Source of the DNA: Forficula auricularia
Taxonomy: Eukaryota; Arthropoda; Insecta; Dermaptera; Forficulidae
DNA: 64,000 nucleotides
Direction of reading: 5' to 3'
Assembly: GCA_024734495.1 (NCBI GenBank)
Contig: JALMQS010000075.1
Coordinates: 8,355,313 to 8,419,312 of the forward strand
Shown piece by piece: positions 1 to 9,969 of the stretch. The notes below the pieces were generated by a model. That model was not told the origin of the DNA, ran no database searches, and saw nothing but the letters and a program-made list of their open reading frames with translations. The position numbers and the translations under genes were made by a program. The number at the start of each line of letters is the position of its first letter. The first letter of the stretch is position 1.

Positions 1-13
1 TTCAGAATCTATA

Positions 14-145
14 TAGGCACTATATAGTTAAATTATTGGATAAAAAATATGTCAAAAAAAATGTTTCACTAAGTACCAACACCAAATTCCTTAAAACCTA
101 TTATATAGTTACTATATAGCTTGAAACATGGTGCTACTAGGGAAG
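14..145. repeat. Hairpin-like repeat related to 27957-28023 and 37545-37612
   Basis: CTATATAGGCACTATATAG at the left and the related CTATATAGC-type sequence at the right frame a segment. Its centre matches, in inverse orientation, the DNA beside the 37.6 kb array (AAATGTTTCAC...CCAAATTCCTTAAAA). The motif TATAGGCACTAT recurs in the palindrome at 27957-28023. It is probably the end of a repeat family whose full structure I cannot define. Confidence 0.4.
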
Positions 146-1104
146 GTTCATTTTTAATTATTTTACAAAACCATAAAAATCATACTTGGAAATGTCTTTC
201 TCTATATTTTATGGTAGACAATTCTAAACACAATAAGGAGAAAAAAAATCGAGTGAATTCAATATTTCACCTGCCTCCGAGTAATTTTAAATGATATTAT
301 GTTATAATTTTTCGTGGATTTATACTTATATTTAGGGTAAGTTAAACGCCCCCCCCACCCTCACCCGTCTATATATTGTATATTTTTCCAAGTTTTGTCA
401 TTACTTTGGAATCTTTAAAAATTGCTTCTTGATCGTTTTTTTTATTTTTATTTTTGAGAAACTATGACATGCGACATTTCCCCTCTTTGACTTCCAGCTC
501 CACATCGGGGATTAATATAATTGAATCCCATTTAAATGCTCTCGAAAGCATTTTATGGGAAAGGTGATTTCTTAATTTGAACATTTATTTAATTTTATAA
601 TATTTTAATATATAATTTTTTCATATATGACTGAGCTCTATTAATTTCATGATATGCTTTTTTCTGTTTAATTTCATCTGTCAGTGTTTTTACACTTTCT
701 TTATTTAAACACTTAGCTAATTGATTGCTTGAAGTTCACAGTCATTTCCCTTGTCATGTTTACATTCTCCGCAAATAAAGAAGACAATTAGTCACGACTT
801 TAATTTTTTGTTCGTCTTTAGTTTAGAAACTTTTGTGATGATTTTGATGTAATTCGAAGAGAATATAAGTCATTCTAGATACTTTGATGTGTAGTGAACC
901 GCTTTTATAAAATAAATATATCTCAGGAATTATTTAACGGATTATAGTTGACAAAGTGGAAATAAAATTAAAAAAATTAAAAAAATCTTTTAAATTATTT
1001 TGGAGATTTTTTATTTATCTCTCTTTAAATATATCTATACAGACTCCTAATTACTGATATTTAATTAATTTAACTACATTAATAAAAAACAATTTTTAGT
1101 TAAT

Positions 1105-1441
1105 AATCATCTCTTAATCTCAATGGACCAAAACTACGTGTGAAATTTGGTTTCGATATTCATACTAGTTTTTGAGCTCGCTCGTCCACAAAAATTTGGT
1201 AACGCACAGACTAACAGAATAACAGATATTTTGACAAAACAATTATTATCTCGAAAAATATAATTTTTTCGATGTTCACTTATTAGAGCTTTTTTGTAGA
1301 GCGAAATAACATGGTTCCGCTCAATTTTTTTAATCAAAATAGTTTCAGCCATTTTTGAGATATTTTGAAAAAAAGAAGGAAAAAACCACTTTTTTATGCA
1401 CAATTACAATACTTAACCATACCCTGTATGGTAAAGTAAAA
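1105..1441 (-). repeat. CTTTACCATACA-family repeat, copy 1 (partial)
   Basis: On the minus strand it begins TTTTTACTTTACCATACAGG and runs through the conserved core (poly-T, GAAATATCTCAAAA, AATAAGTGAACATCGAAAAA) to the conserved segment around CTCATTAAGA-type sequence. It lacks the outer end found in copies at 13.2 and 35.9 kb. The 89-codon frame inside is a remnant of the repeat and not a gene. Confidence 0.6.
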
Positions 1442-1559
1442 AAACAATAATTATAAACACAAATAATATATACTTTTTACTAATAACCGAAATTCATTAA
1501 AAATAATGTATTTGAAATAAACAGGTACCTACACAGCCTGCCCTTAATTTGTAAGGTTC

Positions 1560-1635
1560 CCACCCCACAGGTGAGCCAGATGGCCCTTATTGCTGTTACT
1601 GGCACTTGGGTTCGATTCCCGAGGGGGTGAAAAAC
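1560..1635 (+). mobile_element. tRNA-derived SINE head (pol III A and B boxes)
   Basis: There is a perfect B box at 1609-1619 (GGTTCGATTCC) and an A-box-like TGAGCCAGATGG at 1572-1583, spaced as in a tRNA. The acceptor stem does not fold as a functional tRNA. Most likely this is the head of a degraded SINE; no clear tail or target duplication is visible. Confidence 0.45.
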
Positions 1636-2146
1636 AACCCTTCTGACATATAATTAAAAATAATCCATTCCATCGGATTTAATAGATGACACCAACTTAT
1701 GATTTTCTAAGAAAATTTGAATCTATTACCATCGGCAAATTGAAATTTTTCATATTCAATTAGATAAGTAATAAAATGGATTTTATGCACCAAGATTTTC
1801 ACTTTCCATATACGTACCTACGATTTTAAACAAAATAGTCGTACGTACTGTGCCTTGAACGTTTTTGGAAAACTGTACTTTTTTGATAGAGTGAATTATT
1901 TTAGTTCTTTTCTTCCATAAACTCACTCTTAAAGTTCCCCTTTCTTTTTTAATCCTACTGATAACTTCTTCATTTGTAATTGTATCTACTCGGGTCGATT
2001 AGATCGAGTTTAGACAACAATTGTACACACGATTTGGTTTGGTCATAGCTCACAGAACATAGTTGTTTGAATTTATACTTGGTAGGTTTCACATTAAGAT
2101 ATAAAAAAATAAAACGAATTTATTTTTAGAGAATCTTTAATCTCGA

Positions 2147-2179
2147 TATATATATTTCGGGTGACTAACCCATCTTCAG
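2147..2179 (-). ncRNA. Hammerhead-like ribozyme motif, reduced stem III
   Basis: On the minus strand CTGAAGA (2179-2173) is followed by one extra T, then a 4-bp stem II (GGGT / ACCC) with loop TAGTC, then GAAA (2158-2155) and the self-complementary ATATATAT. This is the layout of the hammerhead variants with diminished stem III linked to Penelope-like elements. The surrounding 150 bases are a diverged inverted copy of the sequence at 37.65 kb, which conserves the stem although its sequence differs (GGAT / ATCC there). That covariation supports a real RNA structure. Confidence 0.45.
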
Positions 2180-2211
2180 GAGATACAGGAAGTAACTGAT
2201 CTGAATAAGTC

Positions 2212-2625
2212 GAAATTGAATACAAGTCAATGGTAAAATTTATTTTTTTAAGATAACAAAAGAGTAAATATTTAAAATTAGTGGAGGGAGAAAAGGTAGG
2301 AGGTCTACTTTGGATTAATTTTGAATGGCCTTTTGAGAAAAGAGGATTTCAAATTTGAATACAACTCTATGGTAAAATTTATTTTTAAGATAACAAAGGG
2401 GTAAATATTTAAAATTACTGGAGGGAGAAAAGGTAGGAAGTCTAGTTTGGATTAATTTTGAATGGCCTTTTGAGAAAAGAGGATTTCGAATTTGAATACA
2501 ACTCAATGGTAAGATTAATTTTTAAGATAACAAAAGAGTAAATATTTAAAATTCGTGGAGGGAGAAGTCTATTGTGTTTAATTTTGAATGGTCTTCTGAG
2601 AAATGAGAATTTACACACAAACAAA
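2212..2625. repeat. Tandem repeat, 137-bp unit, about three copies
   Basis: The landmark GGAGGGAG recurs at 2283, 2420 and 2557, giving a period of 137 bases. Each unit contains GAATGGCCTTTTGAGAAAA and GGTAAAATTTATTTTTAAGA. The last copy is truncated and diverged. The three overlapping short minus-strand frames here are repeat artefacts. Confidence 0.8.
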
Positions 2626-2934
2626 TTTGCAAATATTTAAAGAATGTAATCAATGATTGTACTTTTTTAACTTCTAATTGATTATTTAGTATATTCGTTT
2701 TATTTGAGAGAGCTAATTTTATTTCCAATCATTTCCAAATGAATGGGAGCAATATAACTTAAAATGATAAATATAAAAGCTACACAGCTCATGATAATTT
2801 TAACTGCGATATTCGAGGACTTGAACTTTCTCAAATTATAATGAGTTTGTTATTGGGGTTGGTGATGTTTCACTGTAAGGAGATGGATCAAATAAATTGA
2901 GTTAAAACACTTTGAGATATAGAACTACATGTTT

Positions 2935-3170
2935 AAATTCAATTTATTTTATCAATTTCCTTACTATGAAACACCACCAACTTCATATAATTTAATACAA
3001 TATCAAGCAACATCTCGTTCCCTAAGTTTTATTGAACCTTTTCTCTCCCCCGTCTTTCCCGACACTTACAATTTTCAATGCTTTAAGACCCGGGTTCAAA
3101 GCACACACGTTTCAATTTCTTCGCTTGATCACCTTGTTTTCCCCTTGGACCTATAGAGGCTGCATCTTTA
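2935..3170 (+). pseudogene. Decayed 3' end of a jockey-like LINE
   Basis: The plus-strand frame contains PDTYNFQCFKTRVQSTH, followed shortly by a stop and RGCIFIEFH. This matches the order at the end of the longer LINE at 56.1-56.3 kb (PSTYDLQTFKTRVHRHL, then RGYIFTGAP after the stop). Only the C-terminal tail and start of the 3' UTR remain. Confidence 0.55.
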
Positions 3171-3283
3171 TTGAATTTCATTAAAAAATCCAATTCTTTT
3201 GTAAAAGATTTTCTAAATTTTTGAATTCAATGTTGAAAGTTTACTCTATGATAATATGAGTATAATTAATGAATTTCAAGTAC

Positions 3284-3508
3284 CGTGATTTTGAAGGTGT
3301 AGATGCTTCCATGCTGGACCACAAGTGGATGCTCTCTGTCAACAGGTCTGTCTGTTGTGAGAAGCCGAGCCCAAGTCTCTCCAGTCACCGTCGACTCTAC
3401 GCCCATCAGTTTGAAATAGCCGAGGTGGTCACCTTCGATCGCCAACGCGAGAGAACGCGGGTCGCCGGAATCGCCGTCCCGTGCTCGAACTAATAGAACA
3501 CTCGTATT
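3284..3508 (-). CDS. Cad87A: Cadherin-87A-like, exon 5 (repeat 3; gene continues beyond the window)
   Basis: This exon encodes residues 275-349 (225 bases, phase 0 at both ends). The acceptor TTCCTTTTAG precedes AATACGAGT, and the donor is ATCACG|GTACTT at 3283. Repeat 3 shows ARDGDSG (283-289, calcium-binding DxD), a hydrophobic core (SLALAI, GYFKLMG) and VDREHP (330-335). The exon ends in the repeat's last strand (IYTFKIT), so the rest of repeat 3, all later repeats, the transmembrane segment and the cytoplasmic tail lie to the left of position 1. The donor has GTACTT rather than GTAAGT, and no better GT lies nearby that keeps the frame. Confidence 0.83.
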
Positions 3509-3714
3509 CTAAAAGGAAAATGAAAATAATAATCGATTATTTACTCTACTTTTTAATGTATTATGTATTTAATTTATAAGGATGATTAGATTTAAAGTGT
3601 GATATTTAAAAATCAACTGGTGTGTTCTCCAGACGACTTTCAAATTTCAATTTATTTGAAGTCATCGCGACACTACTAATTTACACCCCCTTCTTATATT
3701 TCGTTTTTTTAGAT

Positions 3715-4175
3715 TTTCTCAAAAACGACTGCAACGATTTTTTAAAAAAAATTAGTGAATTTATCAAGTGTCATGAGTTAATAGTTGTGTCAAATTTTAA
3801 ATCCGATTGAATTTAAAGGAAGGGCTGAAAAGTAGGAGAGTCGCGGCGACTCATGACACTTGATAAATACCTACACTAATTTTTTTAAAAATCGTTAGAG
3901 CCGTTTTTGAAAAAATAAAAAAAAACGAAAAATCTTTCATGTAAATGTCCACTTTCGGTATCCCGATTTCAACGAAAATCTTCATGTACTCCTTCTCTCC
4001 TATATCGAGCTTAAGTTTCGAATTTCATAGCTCTGAGACGTATGGTTGCGAAACGCATAGAGGGGGGTACATACATACATACATACGTTCTAACCAATGG
4101 ATTTTTAGCCCCTTTTTGGCCTCAAGAGAACACAATTTCCGGTTTTATGTCCTAAACCAGATTTCCAACTATTAA
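3715..4175. repeat. Palindromic repeat, family shared with 29.5 and 41.8 kb
   Basis: The segments 3715-3785 and 3848-3912 are inverted copies of each other (TTATCAAGTGTCATGAGTTA and its reverse complement). The right side continues into sequence (TTTCGCAACC-type, GAAACTTAAGC-type blocks) that also occurs at 29525-29870 and 41775-42420. It has no coding capacity and its class is unknown. Confidence 0.6.
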
Positions 4176-4790
4176 GGGCATCGATTCCTTCCACCTAGAA
4201 ATTACAAAATCAAATCAACTTTTTTATCTCTGAGATACAAGCTCTCAGAGTCAGGACTCAGACAGGCCATCGCAATACTTCCCCATTATATTCTATGAAT
4301 ATAAATGTAAAGTAAAAATTACAATTACGTTATTTTCCCACTGTCAGAGTAGGCACTGTCTCAGAAAATTAACTGATTCTCCAGTTTTAGGTCATATGGC
4401 CCAATAAAAGCTAATAATTTTGTAATCTTTCATCTTCTAAATTAATAAACTTGCATAGGAACAAATTTAATTTTTAAACACCAGAAAGACAACAAAAGTT
4501 GCAAACTTTTTACACGCTACACCTGAATATGTTGGATAGCTAATAAAATCTGATTTCTGAAAGGATTAGGATTAAATAAATCAATAACAAGCTATTAGAG
4601 TAACTAGAAAACGTTCATGTTTTAGTCTTCTGTTTAAAAATTCTAATGGGACCCTATTACTGTCGGTACATACTAAAATTTTAATAAAATGATTATTTCG
4701 TGAGAGTCAAATTTTATTTCAGGTAAAAAAAATAAAAAATATTTTTTTAATTATGGCTTAAAACTAGAGAGCGGAAAAAGTTCAATTTCG

Positions 4791-4985
4791 GGCCGAACTG
4801 GCTAAGGCGCTGGCTCCGCTTCAGCATCGTTGATGACGATGTTCAATCGGAGGCCCTGGGATCGAATGGCTACCATATAAAATTTCTTCCGGCTAAAACT
4901 CGGCTTCCTCACTAACCCTACTAACACTTTACTGATGTGCTGTCTAAATGAGCTTTGTTCCCGATGACAATAAATAAATAATTTT
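4791..4985 (+). mobile_element. SINE with a tRNA-Leu/Ser-like (class II) head
   Basis: The A box is at 4799-4810 (TGGCTAAGGCGC) and a B-box-like sequence at 4859-4869 (GGATCGAATGG). Between them are the anticodon arm and a long variable arm (CGTTGATGACGATG), as in tRNA-Leu or tRNA-Ser. The head is followed by a ~110-base unrelated body and an AATAAATAAATAA tail. It lies in the same direction as no host exon, so it should not affect splicing. Confidence 0.65.
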
Positions 4986-5344
4986 TTTTCTTTTTTTTTA
5001 TATCTCCATCGATCTAAAGGAATAAAACACATTTGGAGATTTAAAAAAACGTTTTTTTCAGACTTTTTTGAGGAGAATAGACGTTTTGGGATCTTTTTTT
5101 GCCATTTTTACATAATTTCTTTTTTTTTCAATCGGCTGCTGCGGCCATTAGGGTAACATAGTTTTTATACAATAAAAATAAAAATAAAAAATCCCTAGAG
5201 TGAATATTTTAGAAATAGGAATCAAATTAAACGTTTTTACTTGACCCAGTATGGTATTTAAATAAAATTTACACTTATCATTCGATCTAGAAAAATATAA
5301 TTAGAGTTATAGACAACAGGTGAAGGCAAGTTGAAAGAGTTCAC

Positions 5345-5572
5345 CTCAGGACTCTCCTCCGGGATGCTTGCCGAATACGGGGCGTTGAGAAAGAGCGGTG
5401 GCTGGTCCTGGACATCGAGGACGACGACAGCAACATTGGCTGTCGCGGAAAGTCTTTTGCCGGGCACCTTGGCCTGGTCAACCGCCCTCAAGGTGAGTGT
5501 ATACCCTGCACGACTCTCAAAGTCCAGGTCGCGACGTAGGGTCACCAGCCCCTGATGAAGACCCTCTGAAAG
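5345..5572 (-). CDS. Cad87A: Cadherin-87A-like, exon 4 (end of repeat 2, start of repeat 3)
   Basis: This exon encodes residues 199-274 in phase 0 at both ends (228 bases, 76 codons). The acceptor TTGTTTTCAG precedes CTTTCAGAG, and the donor is CCTGAG|GTGAAC at 5344. It completes cadherin repeat 2 with LDFE (214-217), the AxD-like RAVDQ (227-231) and the linker DVQDQPP (251-257). It then opens repeat 3 with NAPYSASIPEESPE. DVQDQPP with PLFLNAPYSA closely matches the same position in the insect cadherin-87A / CDHR1 group. The frame is intact. Confidence 0.87.
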
Positions 5573-6064
5573 CTGAAAACAAGAATAAAAACGATGAACT
5601 CAAACGGCTTAGATTTGACTCTTGAGGAATAAAGGATGTAAAAGTCAAGGATCCTCTTTCCCAACAGCTAAGTTCGATCGCGTTTGAATTTCAGTTGATG
5701 ATGACGAAAGCTTAAAAGATGATTCAAGAGAGCATTCCAACAAACCTTTTATTACTCAATATTTTTACATTACTGTATGGGGAAGTATTGTAATTCAGAG
5801 AAAAATAGTTTTATTCAAAATATCTCAAAAACGTCAAAAACTATTTTAAAAACATAAATGAATAAATAAATGAATAAAAATTGAATTATTTCGTTGAAAA
5901 CAAGGAAATTATTGTATTTGAAAAGTTACATCATATCTCAAAATGCAAGCTTGTCTAACCTGTTCCGGCTTCACATGCCAATTGTCTATTAAGATGGTGC
6001 TCAGCTTTTTTCCTGATTATTATGAAATAATTTTCAATAATATTCTTTCGAAATATACACCCTG

Positions 6065-6586
6065 TCTGATAATATTATGAGAAAACTCATTTCATCAGGG
6101 ATATTTAGGCCTTGTTTGTCATTGTTATTATAATAAATTAATATAGTTTATAATTTGAAAGTTTACCATATAGTGGGAAATAAGAACATGTTTTTGTGTG
6201 ATTTTTTTATTTTTACTCCAACGTTTCGTTGACTTTGCCGACTTCTTCAGGGCTTCTACAATTATAAGAACTTTATTAATATCAAGTTGCAAGAGCACAT
6301 AATAATTTCAGATCAAACGTGTATCAATGGGGTAAAATATTGATAGATGTTTGGTCTGAAATTATAGTGAACTCTTGCAACTTGATATTAATAATGTTCT
6401 TATAATTGTAGAAGCCCTGAAGATGTCGGCAAAAACGTTGGTGGAAAAATAAAAACACCACACAAAAATCTTGTCCTTATTTCCCACTATAAACTTTCAA
6501 ATTATAGACTATATTATAATAACAATGATAAAGAGGGCTTAAATATCCCCTGATGAAATGAGTTTTCTCATAATATTATCAGACAA
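6065..6586. repeat. 520-bp near-perfect palindrome carrying hammerhead-like motifs
   Basis: The left end TCTGATAATATTATGAGAAA and the right end TTTCTCATAATATTATCAGA are inverted copies. The similarity continues inward over about 250 bases to a centre near 6325. There is no coding capacity. Each arm carries a CTGAAGA motif that reads outward from the centre. Penelope-like elements are known to carry terminal repeats in inverted as well as direct orientation. Confidence 0.75.
6220..6250 (-). ncRNA. Hammerhead-like ribozyme motif in the left arm
   Basis: On the minus strand: CTGAAGA (6250-6244), one extra A, stem II GTCGGC / GTCAAC (five of six pairs, counting G-U), GAAA (6227-6224), then ACGT, a self-complementary stem III seed, and T. 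The right-arm copy on the plus strand (from 6417) has lost GAAA (CAAAAACG), so only the left motif keeps the core. Confidence 0.45.
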
Positions 6587-6770
6587 TAAGCCCCCTTTAA
6601 AGCATCAATTTTCGAATCATTCTACAAATCGATCAATCACATTCGCCAAATTGAAAGGTAGAGGGCTGCAGGTGTAATGAATTGCCTCAAATATTTTCAA
6701 TTTTATATTTTATTCATTTAAAAAATAAAGAAGCCAATACTACTATTCATAGATGTACCTAAACATTACT

Positions 6771-7512
6771 TTTTAACCGACTTCAAAAAAGGAGGAGGTT
6801 CTCTATTCGATTGAATTTTTTTTTTTTTTTTTTGTGCCTATGTTACCTCATATCTCCGCCAATTGTCAACCGATTTTGAAAATTTTTTTTGCATTGGGTC
6901 CAGTCTAGCTTCCGATTGGTCCCATTTTTTTTTCGATTTTTTTTCATAGGTATTAGACCTTTTTTATTAGGTTTGTTTAGACCTAACCTCTTTGTTTATG
7001 AACCGATTTCGATGGTTCTTTTTTTATCCGAAAGGGGGTGTCTTAGGGATGGTGTCATATTAATTTGGTCAAGTTCTGATGATATAATCACTATTAATAA
7101 CATCACTAAAAAGAGAAAAATAAAAATTTTTAAGAAAAAATAAAAACCGACTTCAAAAAATTAAATGCAACAAATATAAAAATACACTAAAAGGTATAAA
7201 ATAATTATTATCTTATTTAGATACAACTAAACGACGAAATATTAACACGAAATTACTTTTTGAAGTCGGTGCCAAACATATACCTTTTATGAATCGCACT
7301 CGACCGATCTTACTTAGTACGTTTGGCGGGTACGCTCGCTTATAGGTATAGTTTGTTTGGCACCGACTTTAAAAAGTAATTTCGTGTTAATATTTCGTCG
7401 TTTAGTTGTAACTAAATAAGATAATAATTATTTTATACCTTTCAGTGTATTTTTATATTTGTTGCATTTAATTTTTTGAAGTCGGTTTTTATTTTTTCTT
7501 AAAAATTTTTAT
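6771..7512 (+). mobile_element. AACCGACTTC-family element, copy 1 (full, with terminal hairpin)
   Basis: It opens TTTTAACCGACTTC followed by AAAAAAGGAGGAGGTT, a T-tract and a conserved ~300-base body. From 7121 to 7512 it becomes a palindrome of about 392 bases. The arms include CCGACTTCAAAAAATTAAAT and its complement, and the palindrome is centred near 7316. Copies of the same order occur at 34.5, 39.6, 53.4 and 57.7 kb. The 84-codon frame at 6889 recurs in other copies but is low-complexity (many F and I) and is probably not protein-coding. From memory, AACCGACTTC...GGAGGAGGTT repeats are abundant in insect genomes; I cannot assign a class. Confidence 0.7.
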
Positions 7513-8271
7513 AGTGTGTACGGTTCATATAGAAAAGTCGTGTGGAGTTGAATTTATTAAGTTTTAAAATTAAGGTTCCCAAGTTAGCGAAAATATACAC
7601 ATTGAGTATCTAAATCAAATTATCATTAAATTATCCATTTTACGTATCTTTTGAATTATTTTTAAATGAAAAATAAAACATATGGTAAATGAATAAATAA
7701 ATATGTTGTCTCATTAAAGGACAAATTTTCATTACAGATTCATTTAGGACGATGTACTTATTATATTAAAGCTTAAATTAAGTAAAATATAATAAACTTA
7801 AAATAATTAATATCTAAAAAAGTAATTTTGATTGAATTTTTCAAAAATGCATTTGTTATAGATCTTTTTTAGTCAGAGAAATTTTGAAAAACTAACATAG
7901 TGGAAAAGAATAACGTAATAAAACATGTATGGTAAAGTAAAAAAAAATTTAAATTTTACTCTTTTACTTTCTTACTTTATAGTCATTTCATCTAAGCTCG
8001 AGATTTCAAAATTAGTATTTCATTGATCAATCCAGAAAAGCTAGGACACACACACAGATGGATATTTTGTTAAAAAAACAAAAACACCTTTTTGACCTCG
8101 AGGACATGAAACTGAAATATCTGTTTAAATTTCAACTTTTGATTTTCGAAAACAGAAACATTTGTTTCCATTTGTCGTGTAATGGAAATAAAAGAAATTA
8201 CAAAATGAGCATCCGACCACGATCAATAAAGTAAAAAAAAAAGTAAATAATCTTATAAATTCGATTGTTTT

Positions 8272-9345
8272 AAGGCTCGCAGACCATTTTTTACGGAGGT
8301 AGAGACGTTTAAAGATTTTAAAGACAAAAATTTTAAGAAATTAAAAAAAATCTTATAAATTTGATTCTTTAAAGCAAACTTTGCTTAGCTGAGGGCTTAA
8401 TTTCGGGATTTAATCAGGTCATGGGCCGTAGCTAAGAAATAAGTAGGTAGTAGTGAATAAAATAGCGATAAAAATTCACTCATTTTTTTATTTATTAATT
8501 ATAATACTTATCATAATCAAACATAAAAAGGAAATTAACAAAAAAGATGGAAAAATCAAATGAAAATTAATGAGAGACTTGAGTTTGAAGCTGAGAAACA
8601 AGTTGACCAATATCACTAGTACATAGGCGCAAAGTGTTTTCTAAAATAACATCTGTAAGCCGAGTATGATGCTTATTTTTATTAATTTTCATGATTGAAA
8701 AATGCTGCTCACATATACGTGCTTCCGAATGTGCAAATTATTTTTCGTGCAAAAACTCTCAGCTGTGGATACTTTTCTTCGGAAAGGTATGTTCTGTAAA
8801 ATTCGCTTAGTTCCACATCATCAAATTTAGACTTCAAATATGAGTCTTCTTGAAGCTCGATCAACTCCATTTGTAGGTGAAGCGGAGCATCTTCCACATT
8901 ACACTTACAAGGATTTGCAAAAATATTGAAAGTGCTATCCATATTCTTAAAATCGGAAAACCGACCTGTGGCGTTCCACTGCGTACGCTTAATAATATTA
9001 TTTATCGATTTTAGTCTTTATGATTTGAAGAATACAGTTTTAGGTTGGTTGACAAATACAAAGTAATTACAAATAAACTATGTGTGCTAAATCTTTAATT
9101 TTTTTTGCACGTTATTTGAAATTTCTGAATCTCTCGCGGGCCGGATTGAAGCTGGTGGAGGGCCGGGGGTTGCCCATATATTGCTTAAAGGCTCTCAGAC
9201 CATTATTTACGGAGACGTTTAAAGATTTTAAAGACAAAAAATTCAGAAATTTTTAGAAAATTTTACAAATTCGATTGTTTTAAGGCTCTCAGACCATTAT
9301 TTACGAAGATAGAGACTTTTGAAGATTTTAAAGACAAAAAAATTC
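8272..9345. repeat. Short tandem array (about 95-bp units) split by a hAT remnant
   Basis: The unit AGACCATTNTTTACGGAG...AAAGATTTTAAAGACAAAAA occurs at 8280-8335, 9198-9240 and 9291-9342. The first unit is separated from the others by about 850 bases that include hAT transposase sequence and a hAT-like end (GGGCCGGGGGTTGCCCATA). The intervening DNA looks like a hAT insertion into a pre-existing array. Candidate 8-bp flanks (CTTTAAAG and GCTTAAAG) match imperfectly. Confidence 0.55.
8567..8942 (-). pseudogene. hAT transposase C-terminal fragment, frameshifted
   Basis: The minus strand encodes DAPLHLQMELIELQEDS, then LSEFYRTY, then FGSTYM. After a shift of frame near 8713 it continues CEQHFSIMKINKNKHHTRLT to a stop at 8567. 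These are the dimerisation-domain landmarks of hAT transposases of the GTF2IRD2/ZBED-like group (LQ-EL-ELQ, FGSTY-CEQ-FS-MK). The single frameshift and the missing N-terminal and catalytic regions show it is dead. Confidence 0.75.
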
Positions 9346-9969
9346 CAAAGGAAGTAAAGAGAATAAGCAATTAAAATGTTTTTTGACCGAAAATCTGATA
9401 CTTCCTCAATATCTTAATAAAAGTAGGTATAGTAATTATATGAACAATACTAAAACTGCCAAAATTCTGTCGAAAGCTACAAATTTTAAGTCTGTTTTCA
9501 ACATTATTTATTCTTTAAATTTTATAAATGAAAGTTTATCGATATTGAATTACGTCCCTAACCTATTTGCTTTCCATTTGGTTTCACTTTTAATTTAGTT
9601 TTTTTTTGTAATTTTAAAATTTACTCTTAATTATTTATTTAATCGATATGTTCCTTGTAATTCAAAATTAATTTTGTCTTTCTTATGCAGATTGTAACTG
9701 AAACACAATAAAGACAAAAAATATTCTCATCAAATTGAATAGTCCAATTAAATAAATGCCTTTTTGCCTTCTCTTTAAGTGCTTGAAAAATGTCCCTTAT
9801 AAACTTGCGTAATTCCAAATTACTGTTTATGGATTTAAAAAAGGAAGTACTTCATTATAAAAAGCCTTTCAAATTATTAAATTGCCAGTAGAGAATGGGA
9901 TTTTCAATCACATAAGATTGATGCTATAATTTCAAAAAGAGAAACAATTAATTATTCATCATATACCAG

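Larger units (their letters stand above)
1..3283 (-). other. Intron 5 of the cadherin gene (partial)
   Basis: The GT at 3283-3282 begins this intron; its acceptor is outside the window. It contains a hairpin-like repeat at 14-145, one CTTTACCATACA-family copy, a tRNA-like SINE head, a ribozyme-like motif, a 137-bp tandem array and a decayed LINE fragment. I recognise nothing in 150-1100, 1640-2080 and 2630-2930. Confidence 0.6.
3509..5344 (-). other. Intron 4 of the cadherin gene (1.8 kb)
   Basis: It runs from donor GTGAAC (5344) to acceptor TTTTCCTTTTAG (ending 3509). It holds a palindromic repeat at 3715-3912 with related sequence to about 4175, and a tRNA-derived SINE at 4791-4985. The interval 4180-4785 is AT-rich with nothing recognised. 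Confidence 0.7.

Noticed and set aside
1560..1635. Functional tRNA gene
   Set aside because: A and B boxes are present but acceptor and anticodon stems do not pair; called a SINE head instead.
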